From: Phycisphaeraceae bacterium
GTDB taxonomy: Bacteria > Planctomycetota > Phycisphaerae > Phycisphaerales > Phycisphaeraceae
Length of the DNA stretch: 6,061 nucleotides
Assembly (NCBI GenBank): GCA_029260675.1
Contig: JAJDCV010000208.1
Coordinates: 1-6,061 of the forward strand
Direction: 5' to 3'
Under the pieces are notes generated by a model, which saw only the letters and a list, made by a program, of their open reading frames with translations, had not been told where the DNA came from and did no database searches. Position numbers and translations under genes: made by a program. Positions 1-5,481 of the stretch are shown here, piece after piece. The first letter of the stretch is position 1. Each line of letters begins with the position of its first letter.

Positions 1-77
<77 letters not shown>

Positions 78-84
<7 letters not shown>

Positions 85-143
85 TGATCCGAGGAGAGTC
101 CGGGGTTATTCCGGGAGTGAACCGGAGGTAATCCGGGGGGGAC
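78..143. repeat. Degenerate 11-bp tandem repeat, six units
   Basis: Six consecutive 11-bp units begin at 78, 89, 100, 111, 122 and 133. All six start with CCG and five start with CCGG. The majority consensus is CCGGGGGTRAT, with T at position 8, A at position 10 and T at position 11 each in four of six units. The same register can be followed leftwards into the G/C block (units starting at 34, 45, 56 and 67 each begin CC), but those are too low in complexity to count. The next unit to the right (144-154) no longer fits. Eleven base pairs is not a multiple of three, so this is unlikely to be a coding repeat. Function unknown. Confidence 0.5.
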
Positions 144-229
144 CTCGGGCATGGAAGTTGCGCGAGCCCAAGCGCACAACGGCTCACCCGTTTCCGGGTG
201 ACCGCACGCTCAAGCCGATCTCATGGCGC
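144..229. other. Non-coding stretch 3' of the bactofilin gene
   Basis: This lies downstream of the bactofilin stop codon. It contains one small hairpin at 184-201: a 7-bp stem with a GAAA tetraloop when read on the minus strand. The bases that follow on the minus strand are not T-rich, so it is at best an RNA 3'-end stabilising stem rather than a classical intrinsic terminator. Nothing else was recognised. Confidence 0.4.
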
Positions 230-649
230 TTACTTCTTAGGTGGCTGACCAGACTGACCTGCCGGCTGACCACCGGACGGACCACCTGATTGACTCGGTG
301 CCGCCGACGCGGGTCGACCGCTGTCCGGCCCGACCGCGCACATCCCGTGGAAACTGGCGCCCTCGGTCATCACCATCTTGGCAGCCGTGATGTCGCCACG
401 GACCACGCCCGAGCCGTTGAGCTTGACGGTGTCCTTGGCGTTGAGGTTGCCTTCAACCAGGCCATCGACCATCACACCCGCGGCTTCGACGTCTGCTTTG
501 CATTGTGCGTTCTGGCTGACCTGAAGTTCACCCTTGCCGGTGATCTTCCCGTCGAACTTCCCGATGATCTTCGCGGTCTTTTCGAAGGAAAGCTCACCCT
601 TAAAGTGGCTGTCCGCACCAACTACCGTCGTGTCGCCTGTTTCGGCCAT
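230..649 (-). CDS. Bactofilin family polymer-forming cytoskeletal protein
   Basis: A 139-residue bactofilin. These proteins self-assemble without nucleotide into filaments of stacked right-handed beta-helices and serve as scaffolds at the inner membrane for cell shape, polarity or wall enzymes. The core spans about residues 8-107. It opens with the family-typical V-V-G-x-x-x-x-F-K-G-E-L-S-F segment (9-22) and continues with regularly spaced Gly/Val short strands such as DGKITGKGEL, VDGLVEGN and VRGDITA. Residues 108-139 form a Ser/Pro/Gly/Gln-rich tail ending in two lysines, as expected for the disordered end of a bactofilin. The ATG start is supported by AAGGAG (656-661) six bases upstream. 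No membrane segment is seen. It stands alone between non-coding stretches, so its partner is unknown; no convincing promoter was found. The family call is firm, the specific role is not. Confidence 0.93.
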   Translation of the reverse strand: MAETGDTTVVGADSHFKGELSFEKTAKIIGKFDGKITGKGELQVSQNAQCKADVEAAGVMVDGLVEGNLNAKDTVKLNGSGVVRGDITAAKMVMTEGASFHGMCAVGPDSGRPASAAPSQSGGPSGGQPAGQSGQPPKK

Positions 650-1080
650 GTCTAACTCCTTGACTATTGGGGGGGAACACTGTGGCTAAACCGCCCACCG
701 CGGCCGCCGTAAAACGCCAGTGTAAGTCAGGCTTGGGAGTTTGGGTAGGCTCTTAAGCTCGTAAAGGCGTTTACGCCCCCCACACGGCATAACGGGCGAC
801 GCATGGCACCGTACCCGCGCCCATCCCATCACAACCGACCCGCGTCTACCCATCCCAATCCCGACCCAAACCAAGCAAATCCAAGCCCACCCCTACCCAT
901 AAACCCGCCGATCAATCAACCGCCCGCCAAGACCCATATTTAAGTTAAATATGTATTATTGATTTCCAAGAATAAAGACACCGGGTGGTCAGGCGATGCG
1001 ATACAAATACAGATGAAAATGGGAGGATCAATTGTCTGAGAAGGGGGGCGAGGAGGACAAGGGTGCCAACCCACCTTGCT
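650..1080. other. 430-bp intergenic region, no supported gene
   Basis: This separates the bactofilin start from the ZIP transporter stop. Open frames exist on both strands, but none shows a recognisable family, a good ribosome site or convincing protein-like composition. A small inverted repeat sits at 760-777: CGTAAA and TTTACG around GGCG, with an alternative GGCGT/ACGCC pairing. The stretch 780-930 is C-rich with little structure. An abrupt AT-rich island lies at about 936-977 and includes the palindrome listed separately. The bactofilin promoter should lie on the minus strand near 660-760, but no hexamer pair there is good enough to call. Confidence 0.6.
935..953. promoter_or_regulatory. 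Perfect 9-1-9 AT-rich palindrome, possible operator
   Basis: CATATTTAAGTTAAATATG is a perfect inverted repeat of two 9-base arms around a single central base, inside an AT-rich island within otherwise GC-rich DNA. One central base leaves no room for an RNA hairpin loop, so a binding site for a dimeric regulator is more natural than a terminator. The 9-1-9 geometry is shared by Fur- and DtxR-type metal-regulator boxes, but the bases do not match either consensus closely. It lies about 285 bp upstream of the bactofilin start and 127 bp past the ZIP stop, so its target is unclear. Confidence 0.4.
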
Positions 1081-1914
1081 CTAAAGCACGACCTGGACCA
1101 TCAGCATCAGGCAGAAACCCAGCGTAAACGCCCAGGCGATCCGTTTTGGGCTCTCGGTTTCCAGGGCCTCGGGGATCAGTTCCAGGATCACCAGGAAGAT
1201 CATCGCCCCCGCCGCGAACCCCATCAGAACCGGCATCAACGGGGTAAAGAACCACGCCAGCAGGACCGCCGGCACGGTCGCCAGGGGCTGGGTCAGGCTC
1301 GTCGCCACCGCCGCCCAGAAACACCGGGCGATGCTGGCCCCCGCACCACGCAGCGGGATCGCCACCGCCAGGCCCTCGGGGATGTTGTGGATCGCGATCG
1401 CCAGCGCCAGCGTTGTGCCCATCCCGCTGACCGCATCCTGCGTCGCCGGGTTGTAGTCCGCCGCATACCCCACGCCCACCGCCACACCCTCGGGGATGCT
1501 GTGGATCGTCATCGCGATAAACACCAGGAACCCGGTCCGCCCGCCCCAACGCTTCCACCGCTCGGGTAAATCCGGTGAGTCGTGAATCCTCGACTCGGCG
1601 ACCTGCAAAAACACCGCCCCCAGCAGCACGCCCCCGATAATCGGGGCCACGCTGTTCAACGACCACCCGCCATCGCCTAAATCAAGCGCCGGCAGCAGCA
1701 GGTTGTAAACCGACGCCGAAAACATCAGCCCCCCGGCAAACCCGTACCCAAGCCCCCGCTGCTTCACCGGGTCCAGCCTTTTGATCATCAGGGGCAACGC
1801 CCCCAGCCCGCACGCCAGGCTCGCGATGATCCCGGCGGTAAACGCGGTAACGAGCGTGATCCAAAGCAAACCCGTGTCTCCAGCACGCACCGCCCAAACG
1901 GCCGACATGCGCAT
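1081..1914 (-). CDS. ZIP family divalent metal transporter (GufA-like)
   Basis: A 277-residue inner-membrane protein of the ZIP family, which moves zinc, iron or related divalent metals into the cytoplasm. About eight hydrophobic segments are visible. The two signature metal-binding helices are intact: HSIPEG at 138-143 and HNIPEG at 176-181, giving the His/Asn/Glu ligands of the binuclear metal centre. A late helix carries a Glu-containing LELIPEA stretch (residues 244-250). The short linker with a His-Asp pair (111-112) is not the long His-rich loop of eukaryotic ZIPs. Length and the duplicated H-x-I-P-E-G pattern fit the bacterial GufA/ZupT group; the metal cannot be read from the sequence. 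Two in-frame ATGs (1914 and 1908) are possible starts and neither has a Shine-Dalgarno sequence. A promoter-like pair sits directly in front, so the message may be leaderless. Upstream lies the PII gene, 77 bp away and separated by a weak terminator candidate, suggesting independent transcription. Confidence 0.92.
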   Translation of the reverse strand: MRMSAVWAVRAGDTGLLWITLVTAFTAGIIASLACGLGALPLMIKRLDPVKQRGLGYGFAGGLMFSASVYNLLLPALDLGDGGWSLNSVAPIIGGVLLGAVFLQVAESRIHDSPDLPERWKRWGGRTGFLVFIAMTIHSIPEGVAVGVGYAADYNPATQDAVSGMGTTLALAIAIHNIPEGLAVAIPLRGAGASIARCFWAAVATSLTQPLATVPAVLLAWFFTPLMPVLMGFAAGAMIFLVILELIPEALETESPKRIAWAFTLGFCLMLMVQVVL

Positions 1915-1918
1915 CTAT

Positions 1919-1946
1919 AGGATAACCGGATTCAGCCCCTGGTTAA
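1919..1946 (-). promoter_or_regulatory. Candidate promoter for the ZIP gene
   Basis: On the minus strand TTAACC (1941-1946) and TATCCT (1919-1924) match the sigma-70 hexamers at four of six positions each, with a 16-base spacer. The -10 end lies only four bases before the first ATG, so transcription would begin at or just inside the start codon region. That would explain the missing ribosome-binding site and might favour the second ATG at 1908. The match is modest and unproven. Confidence 0.3.
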
Positions 1947-1956
1947 GGAGTGGTAC

Positions 1957-1973
1957 AAAACTTCCTTGGAAGT
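1957..1973 (-). terminator. Weak intrinsic terminator after the PII gene
   Basis: Read on the minus strand, ACTTCC and GGAAGT form a perfect 6-bp inverted repeat around AA (in RNA, more likely five pairs with a CAAG loop), followed directly by TTT. It begins 18 bases past the PII stop codon and precedes the ZIP promoter candidate, the right place to end the amtB-PII transcript. The stem is short, so termination may be partial and some readthrough into the ZIP gene is possible. Confidence 0.35.
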
Positions 1974-1991
1974 CCGGGGACTCTCCGGGGG

Positions 1992-2333
1992 TCAGACCGC
2001 CGAGCCCCCGTGCTCACCCGTGCGGATGCGGATGCAATCATCCAAGGTCAACACGAAGATCTTCCCGTCCCCGATCACGCCCCCGTTGTGCTTGGCCGCA
2101 CCCACGATCGCATCGACCGTGGGCTTGACAAAATCATCGTTCACCGCGATCTCGATCCGTACCTTTGGCAACAGGCTCGGCTTGACCTCCTGGCCCCGGT
2201 ACAGATCAGGGTCCTCCGCCTGCCCGTGACCCGTGCATCGGCTGGCCGTGATACGCAAGACCTCCGCGTCCACCAGCGCGTGATGCACCTCTTCAAGTTT
2301 GTCCGGCTGGATAATCGCAATAACCAGTTTCAT
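1992..2333 (-). CDS. glnK: PII nitrogen signalling protein (GlnB/GlnK type)
   Basis: A 113-residue PII protein, the usual length. PII trimers bind ATP/ADP and 2-oxoglutarate and report nitrogen and energy state to targets; the GlnK type plugs the AmtB pore. Visible landmarks are the N-terminal strand (IAIIQP, 5-10), the T-loop (about 36-54) with LYRG at 44-47, LPKVRIE at 55-61, the ATP-binding B-loop GGVIGDGK (84-91) and the C-loop RIRTGE (102-107). Aligned by eye to E. coli GlnB, the T-loop is one residue shorter and two residues are added just before the B-loop. The position of the uridylylated Tyr51 is Val50, so classic UMP modification should not occur. The start has TCCCTT on the plus strand (an AAGGGA ribosome site, 2343-2348) nine bases upstream, inside the end of amtB. 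The 41-bp overlap with amtB implies co-transcription and probable translational coupling. The symbol glnK rests on amtB linkage; glnB is the alternative. Confidence 0.95.
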   Translation of the reverse strand: MKLVIAIIQPDKLEEVHHALVDAEVLRITASRCTGHGQAEDPDLYRGQEVKPSLLPKVRIEIAVNDDFVKPTVDAIVGAAKHNGGVIGDGKIFVLTLDDCIRIRTGEHGGSAV

Positions 2334-3732
2334 CGTTGTCTATCCCTTCGCGCCGCTCGCGCGTTTGGTGTTGTGTGGTGTAGTTCAGATTCAACAGCCC
2401 AAAACCGTGCTCGCCGTGCAACGCGTGGTCCATCCCCGCCATCTGATCCTTGTCATTAAGCCGAAGCCCGACCGTCTTATCGACCAGGACGACCAGGATC
2501 AGTGTGACCAGGCCCGAGTAGATGATGCTGACACCGACGCCCTTGAACTGGTACCAGAGCTGTGTGTTAAATCCGTGTTCGGGGATAGAGCGCAAAACGA
2601 ACGTCAGCCCGATCGCCCCGACGATCCCCGCGATGCCGTGGATCCCAAAGACGTCCAGCGTGTCGTCGTACCCCAGCTTGCCCTTGAGCACGACCGCCCC
2701 GTAGCAGAACAGCGAACCCGCCACCCCAAGCACCATCGCCCCGTAAGGCGGCACATCACCCGCCGCCGGGGTGATCGCCACCAGGCCCGCAAGGATCCCC
2801 GACATCAGCCCCAGGCTCGTCGCCTTCTTCAGGTGCAACGCCTCGATCATGATCCACGTCAACGCACCGGTCGCCGCCGCGATCTGCGTCACCGTCAGCG
2901 CCTGCGCCGTCTGCAACCCGCTGGACACCGAACTGCCCGCGTTAAACCCGAACCACCCGACCCACAGCAGCCCCGCGCCCATCATCGTCATCACCAGGTT
3001 GTTCGGATGCATCGCCGTCTTGGGATACCCCCGCCGAGCCCCCAGGTACAACGCACACACCAGACCCGCCATCCCCGCGGAGATGTGGATCACCGTCCCG
3101 CCCGCGAAGTCGATCGCCTCGCCTGTCAAAAATCCCCCGCCCCAGATCCAATGGCAAAGCGGGTTGTAGATCAACAGGCTCCACAGCGCGATGAACACGC
3201 AGTACCCACGGAACCGCACACGCTCCGCAAACGCCCCGGCGATCAGCGCCGGCGTAATGATCGCGAACTTCCCCTGAAACATCGCAAACACCATGTGCGG
3301 GATCACCGTGCCCTCGCCGTAGTAAGCGCCCGGCCCGCTATCCAGACCCCTTAACAAAATAAAGTCCCAGTCCCAACCGATCCACCCGCCCTGCGTCCCG
3401 CCGAAGCACATCGCGTACCCGCACACCGTCCAGACCACCCCGATGATCGCCATCGCCGCGAAGCTGTGCATCATCGTCCCCAGCACGTTCTTGGTCCGCA
3501 CCAGCCCGCCATAAAACATCGCCAGGCCCGGCACCATCAGCAGCACCAGCGTCGTGGACACCAGCATCCACGCCGTCGTCCCCGTGTCGATCGCCGGGGG
3601 GATGAATTCGGTGATCGCCTCGGGGTTAATTTCGGGGGAGACTACCGGGGCGTCTTGCCCCATCGCCGATCCCACTACCCCCAGCAGCCCGACCAGTACC
3701 AGGCTCGCCCTTATCGTGTTTCGCTTTATCAT
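2293..3732 (-). CDS. amtB: Ammonium transporter AmtB with signal peptide
   Basis: A 479-residue Amt/Rh family channel that carries ammonium across the inner membrane as a trimer. Residues 1-25 form a type I signal peptide: Lys/Arg start, hydrophobic core, then A-M-G before Gln26, a plausible cleavage site. Eleven transmembrane helices follow from about residue 52 to 418. Key pore residues are present: W197 in HWIWGGG, D208 in IDFAGGT, the twin histidines H216 (TVIHISA) and H365 (VFGIHGIAG), and the F-G-F-N-A-G-S segment (261-267) carrying the gate phenylalanine and binding-site serine. F152 probably supplies the other gate phenylalanine. After VDKTVGLR the cytoplasmic tail keeps the D-x-x-x-H-G-E-H-G PII-binding region (435-443), then continues for 36 residues of unusual sequence that run into the PII gene. 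The ATG has GGAG (3743-3746) ten bases upstream. A sigma-54-like promoter precedes it, consistent with control by nitrogen limitation. Confidence 0.97.
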   Translation of the reverse strand: MIKRNTIRASLVLVGLLGVVGSAMGQDAPVVSPEINPEAITEFIPPAIDTGTTAWMLVSTTLVLLMVPGLAMFYGGLVRTKNVLGTMMHSFAAMAIIGVVWTVCGYAMCFGGTQGGWIGWDWDFILLRGLDSGPGAYYGEGTVIPHMVFAMFQGKFAIITPALIAGAFAERVRFRGYCVFIALWSLLIYNPLCHWIWGGGFLTGEAIDFAGGTVIHISAGMAGLVCALYLGARRGYPKTAMHPNNLVMTMMGAGLLWVGWFGFNAGSSVSSGLQTAQALTVTQIAAATGALTWIMIEALHLKKATSLGLMSGILAGLVAITPAAGDVPPYGAMVLGVAGSLFCYGAVVLKGKLGYDDTLDVFGIHGIAGIVGAIGLTFVLRSIPEHGFNTQLWYQFKGVGVSIIYSGLVTLILVVLVDKTVGLRLNDKDQMAGMDHALHGEHGFGLLNLNYTTQHQTRERREGIDNDETGYCDYPAGQT

Positions 3733-3801
3733 CAGTCACAAGCTCCAGGTGATCTTGGATTCAAAGTAAGCGCATCAGATAGCGCGCTCCCACATAGCTA
3801 T

Positions 3802-3818
3802 CACAAACGCCATGCCAG
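3802..3818 (-). promoter_or_regulatory. Sigma-54-like promoter of amtB
   Basis: The minus strand reads CTGGCATGGCGTTTGTG. Against the sigma-54 pattern YTGGCACG-N4-TTGCW it keeps TGGCA and the following G, the exact 10-base distance between the -24 GG and -12 dinucleotides, and TTG. It deviates at one -24 base and has GT instead of GC at -12. The predicted start is about 3791, giving a leader near 58 bases before the amtB ATG. The association of amtB with sigma-54 and NtrC control is well established in proteobacteria; here it is inferred from the match alone. Confidence 0.45.
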
Positions 3819-3889
3819 AAGCTACTTACCTGCTAATGCTTTATTGACAAGATAGTTAGGCCAGAACCAGACCAACCGCATGATGCGCA

Positions 3890-3918
3890 GAAAATAGGCG
3901 AGGGCTCCAATAACCCTC
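3890..3918 (-). terminator. Probable intrinsic terminator of pepC
   Basis: On the minus strand GAGGG (3918-3914) pairs with CCCTC (3904-3900), with one further wobble and one T-A pair possible inside. The arms enclose a short loop, and TATTTTC follows at 3896-3890, four bases past the stem. It lies about 30 bp beyond the pepC stop codon and before the amtB promoter, so it would separate pepC from the amtB unit. The stem is short, so the call is moderate. Confidence 0.4.
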
Positions 3919-3922
3919 AACT

Positions 3923-3941
3923 TTGCCCATGAAATGTGCAA
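3923..3941. promoter_or_regulatory. NtrC-type enhancer dyad upstream of amtB
   Basis: TTGCCCATGAAATGTGCAA is an 8-3-8 inverted repeat with one mismatch. Its inner 17 bases (3924-3940) keep the TGC and GTGCA ends and the spacing of the NtrC consensus TGCACC-N5-GGTGCA, though three consensus positions differ. The centre is about 141 bp upstream of the start predicted from the sigma-54-like promoter, a typical enhancer distance. It sits immediately past the pepC stop codon. Confidence 0.35.
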
Positions 3942-3946
3942 CACGA

Positions 3947-5323
3947 CTACCGCGCCAGCGCCCCCATCGGATCCCACGCCGGCAGAACGATCGGCTCAAG
4001 CTGCGCCGCCTCGACCAGCTCCTCGGGCAACAGGTCCTTATGGATCGCCACCTCGAACATGTGCTCATCGAACCACGAATCGTTCATCACGTAAAAGCCC
4101 TTACGCCCGCCTTCCTCGCCCCAGCTGTTCTCCACCCGCCAACGCCTGGGCGTCTTGTCGTCCGCAACGTCCACGCCCGTGAAAAGCATCGCGTGCGTCA
4201 TCAGTGTCTGGTGATAGATCAAACGCTCCGCCTTGCTGTGCGCGAACTTCGTCTGGTACACCCCCTCATAGTCAAACAACTCCGCATCCCACACGCCCAG
4301 ATCACGGCGCATCATCTTCCCGACATCGCACCCCATCCACACCGGCTCGCCACCGATCAGCGTCTTCATCGTCAACGTCTTCATCGTCTCGATGTCCACG
4401 TTCAGATACTTCACCGGCTCACCGCCGATCACGTTCCCCAGGTGCGCCACCGTAAACGTCTTGCCCATCGGGCTGCTCGGCCGAGGGTCGTGCACAAGAC
4501 AGATGTACTCCTCCAGCGGCAGCGCGCAGTACACGTCCGCAAACTCCTTCGGCGTCAACTCTCCGTCACGGTGGAACCGCTTGTCCTCGTCCTGCCACTG
4601 CCAGTCAAACTTCGTCGGCGGCGTCCCCAGGTGGATGCACAACACCCGATACACCGTGGCAACCACGCCGTCTTTTGTCTTCTTGATCTCATCCGCCCCC
4701 GCGCCCTTCCCGACCAACCCACGCAACATCGCCGCACCCTCGCGCAGCACATTTAACAGGATGCTATTCATCCGTCTCGTGTTCGAAGAGCTCTGCGTCT
4801 CCGGCATCACCGCCTGGGGCACCAGCCCGTGCTTACTCACCACGTTCACAAACATGTTCCACTGCCCCCCATCATCCAACGGCCGATCCAGCAGGTACGC
4901 CACCAGCCGATCATCCACGTCACTCGACCCCGTCGCGATCACCTGCTCCAAAAAGTAATTCGCCCGCTCCAGCTTGTCCCAGAACAGCGTGTAATTCTGG
5001 CTGAACTCGAACTCCTTGAGCTTCATCTTCTTCATCGCACCAACCCGGATCAGGTTCAGCCCCGCGAACATCCAGCAACGCCCCGAGCTCTTCTGGTTCG
5101 TCACCTTCCAGTCGTCCAGGTGATGGCTGAACGTGTGATCCGTTGACGTGATCACCTCCCGGTTCAACGCCACGTCATCCACGGTGGTCTGCGTCACCGC
5201 GTTCTGCATCAGCTTGTTGCGCGCATCGGAACCAAACGCTTCGCGTAAACAGCCCAGCGCCTTTGCGTCCAAGCCGCCATTAACAACCTGCCCGTCAGCC
5301 GGTGGTGGGGTAAGAGTAGACAC
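3947..5323 (-). CDS. pepC: Aminopeptidase C / bleomycin hydrolase (peptidase C1B)
   Basis: A 458-residue papain-fold cysteine peptidase of the PepC/bleomycin hydrolase family, close to the usual length of about 450. Members form cytosolic hexameric barrels that trim amino acids from peptide N-termini. The catalytic set is complete: Q77 and C83 in T-N-Q-K-S-S-G-R-C-W-M-F, H377 in M-T-H-A-M, and N399 in V-E-N-S-W-G. The C-terminus LPAWDPMGALAR (447-458) matches the family tail that enters the active-site cleft and makes the enzyme an aminopeptidase. The last residue is Arg where yeast Gal6/Blh1 has a Lys that it removes itself. No signal peptide is present. The start is GTG (5321-5323), chosen because GGAGG (5331-5335) lies seven bases upstream; the nearby ATG at 5335-5337 is out of frame. 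Its own promoter and terminator candidates flank it, and it is divergent from the nuclease gene. Identity is firm. Confidence 0.96.
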   Translation of the reverse strand: MSTLTPPPADGQVVNGGLDAKALGCLREAFGSDARNKLMQNAVTQTTVDDVALNREVITSTDHTFSHHLDDWKVTNQKSSGRCWMFAGLNLIRVGAMKKMKLKEFEFSQNYTLFWDKLERANYFLEQVIATGSSDVDDRLVAYLLDRPLDDGGQWNMFVNVVSKHGLVPQAVMPETQSSSNTRRMNSILLNVLREGAAMLRGLVGKGAGADEIKKTKDGVVATVYRVLCIHLGTPPTKFDWQWQDEDKRFHRDGELTPKEFADVYCALPLEEYICLVHDPRPSSPMGKTFTVAHLGNVIGGEPVKYLNVDIETMKTLTMKTLIGGEPVWMGCDVGKMMRRDLGVWDAELFDYEGVYQTKFAHSKAERLIYHQTLMTHAMLFTGVDVADDKTPRRWRVENSWGEEGGRKGFYVMNDSWFDEHMFEVAIHKDLLPEELVEAAQLEPIVLPAWDPMGALAR

Positions 5324-5330
5324 AGCGCAG

Positions 5331-5335
5331 CCTCC
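5331..5335 (-). promoter_or_regulatory. Ribosome-binding site fixing the pepC GTG start
   Basis: GGAGG on the minus strand stands seven bases before the GTG at 5321-5323, near-ideal spacing. The only nearby ATG (5335-5337) overlaps this site and is in another frame, so GTG is the start. Confidence 0.8.
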
Positions 5336-5353
5336 ATAATGATTAAAAGCGTG

Positions 5354-5384
5354 TATATAACCACTATATCGTGCAGCCCGACAA
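5354..5384 (-). promoter_or_regulatory. Candidate promoter for pepC
   Basis: On the minus strand TTGTCG (5379-5384) can serve as a -35 element and TTATAT or TATATA (5354-5360) as a -10 element, with an 18- or 19-base spacer. The start would fall near 5347, leaving a leader of roughly 20-25 bases that contains the GGAGG. The AT-rich character against GC-rich surroundings supports a promoter here, but the spacer is long and the hexamers are imperfect. Confidence 0.35.
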
Positions 5385-5414
5385 TTGGCATGAATAACTC
5401 AAATCCCACACGAA

Positions 5415-5444
5415 GCCCACGTTCTCTGAACGTGGGCCCCTTTT
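5415..5444 (+). terminator. Strong hairpin with T-tract, plus orientation
   Basis: GCCCACGTTC and GAACGTGGGC form a perfect 10-bp stem around a TCT loop (5415-5437), followed by CCC and TTTT on the plus strand. On the minus strand the stem is followed by a T-poor sequence, so it points rightwards. No plus-strand gene lies upstream of it: the preceding DNA is the pepC promoter region and then antisense to pepC. It may block antisense or spurious transcription from entering the nuclease gene, end an unrecognised short RNA, or be left over from a lost gene. Confidence 0.55.
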
Positions 5445-5471
5445 ACAATCGATCCCCCCGTCCCCTACAAT
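5442..5471 (+). promoter_or_regulatory. Sigma-70-type promoter of the nuclease gene
   Basis: TTTACA (5442-5447) and TACAAT (5466-5471) each match the consensus hexamers at five of six positions, with an 18-base spacer. Transcription should begin around 5478-5480, leaving only two to four bases before the ATG at 5482. This agrees with the absence of any Shine-Dalgarno sequence in front of that ATG. The -35 hexamer overlaps the T-tract of the preceding terminator. Confidence 0.5.
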
Positions 5472-5481
5472 CACCTCCATC

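Noticed and set aside
760..777. Small overlapping hairpins upstream of the bactofilin gene, considered as a riboswitch or attenuator
   Set aside because: No further conserved helices or expression platform were seen; the hairpin is too short to identify.
686..874. 62-codon minus-strand open frame in the gap upstream of the bactofilin gene
   Set aside because: No ribosome site, no recognisable family, and a composition typical of chance frames in GC-rich DNA.
985..1569. 194-codon plus-strand open frame opposite the ZIP transporter
   Set aside because: The protein is a run of Arg, His, Gln and Pro, the usual antisense shadow of a GC-rich membrane-protein gene.
2299..3354. 351-codon plus-strand open frame opposite amtB
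   Set aside because: Low-complexity Arg/His/Asp/Pro composition; the real gene is amtB on the other strand with all pore residues.
3778..3802. Inverted repeat GATAGC/GCTATC around the predicted amtB transcription start
   Set aside because: Six-base arms with a 13-base spacer are weak and would straddle the predicted start, so an RNA hairpin would not form fully.
3877..3887. 11-bp palindrome CGCATGATGCG between the NtrC-like dyad and the sigma-54-like promoter
   Set aside because: Short GC-rich palindromes are common by chance and it matches no known site that I recognise; left as an unsupported regulatory guess.
4367..4390. 12-base direct repeat CGTCTTCATCGT with a 15-base period inside pepC, giving T-M-K-T-L twice
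   Set aside because: By eye this stretch is the same length as in other PepC proteins, so it is coincidental codon repetition and not an insertion.
3923..4756. 277-codon plus-strand open frame opposite pepC
   Set aside because: Arg/His/Leu-rich shadow; the complete catalytic set of PepC is on the minus strand.
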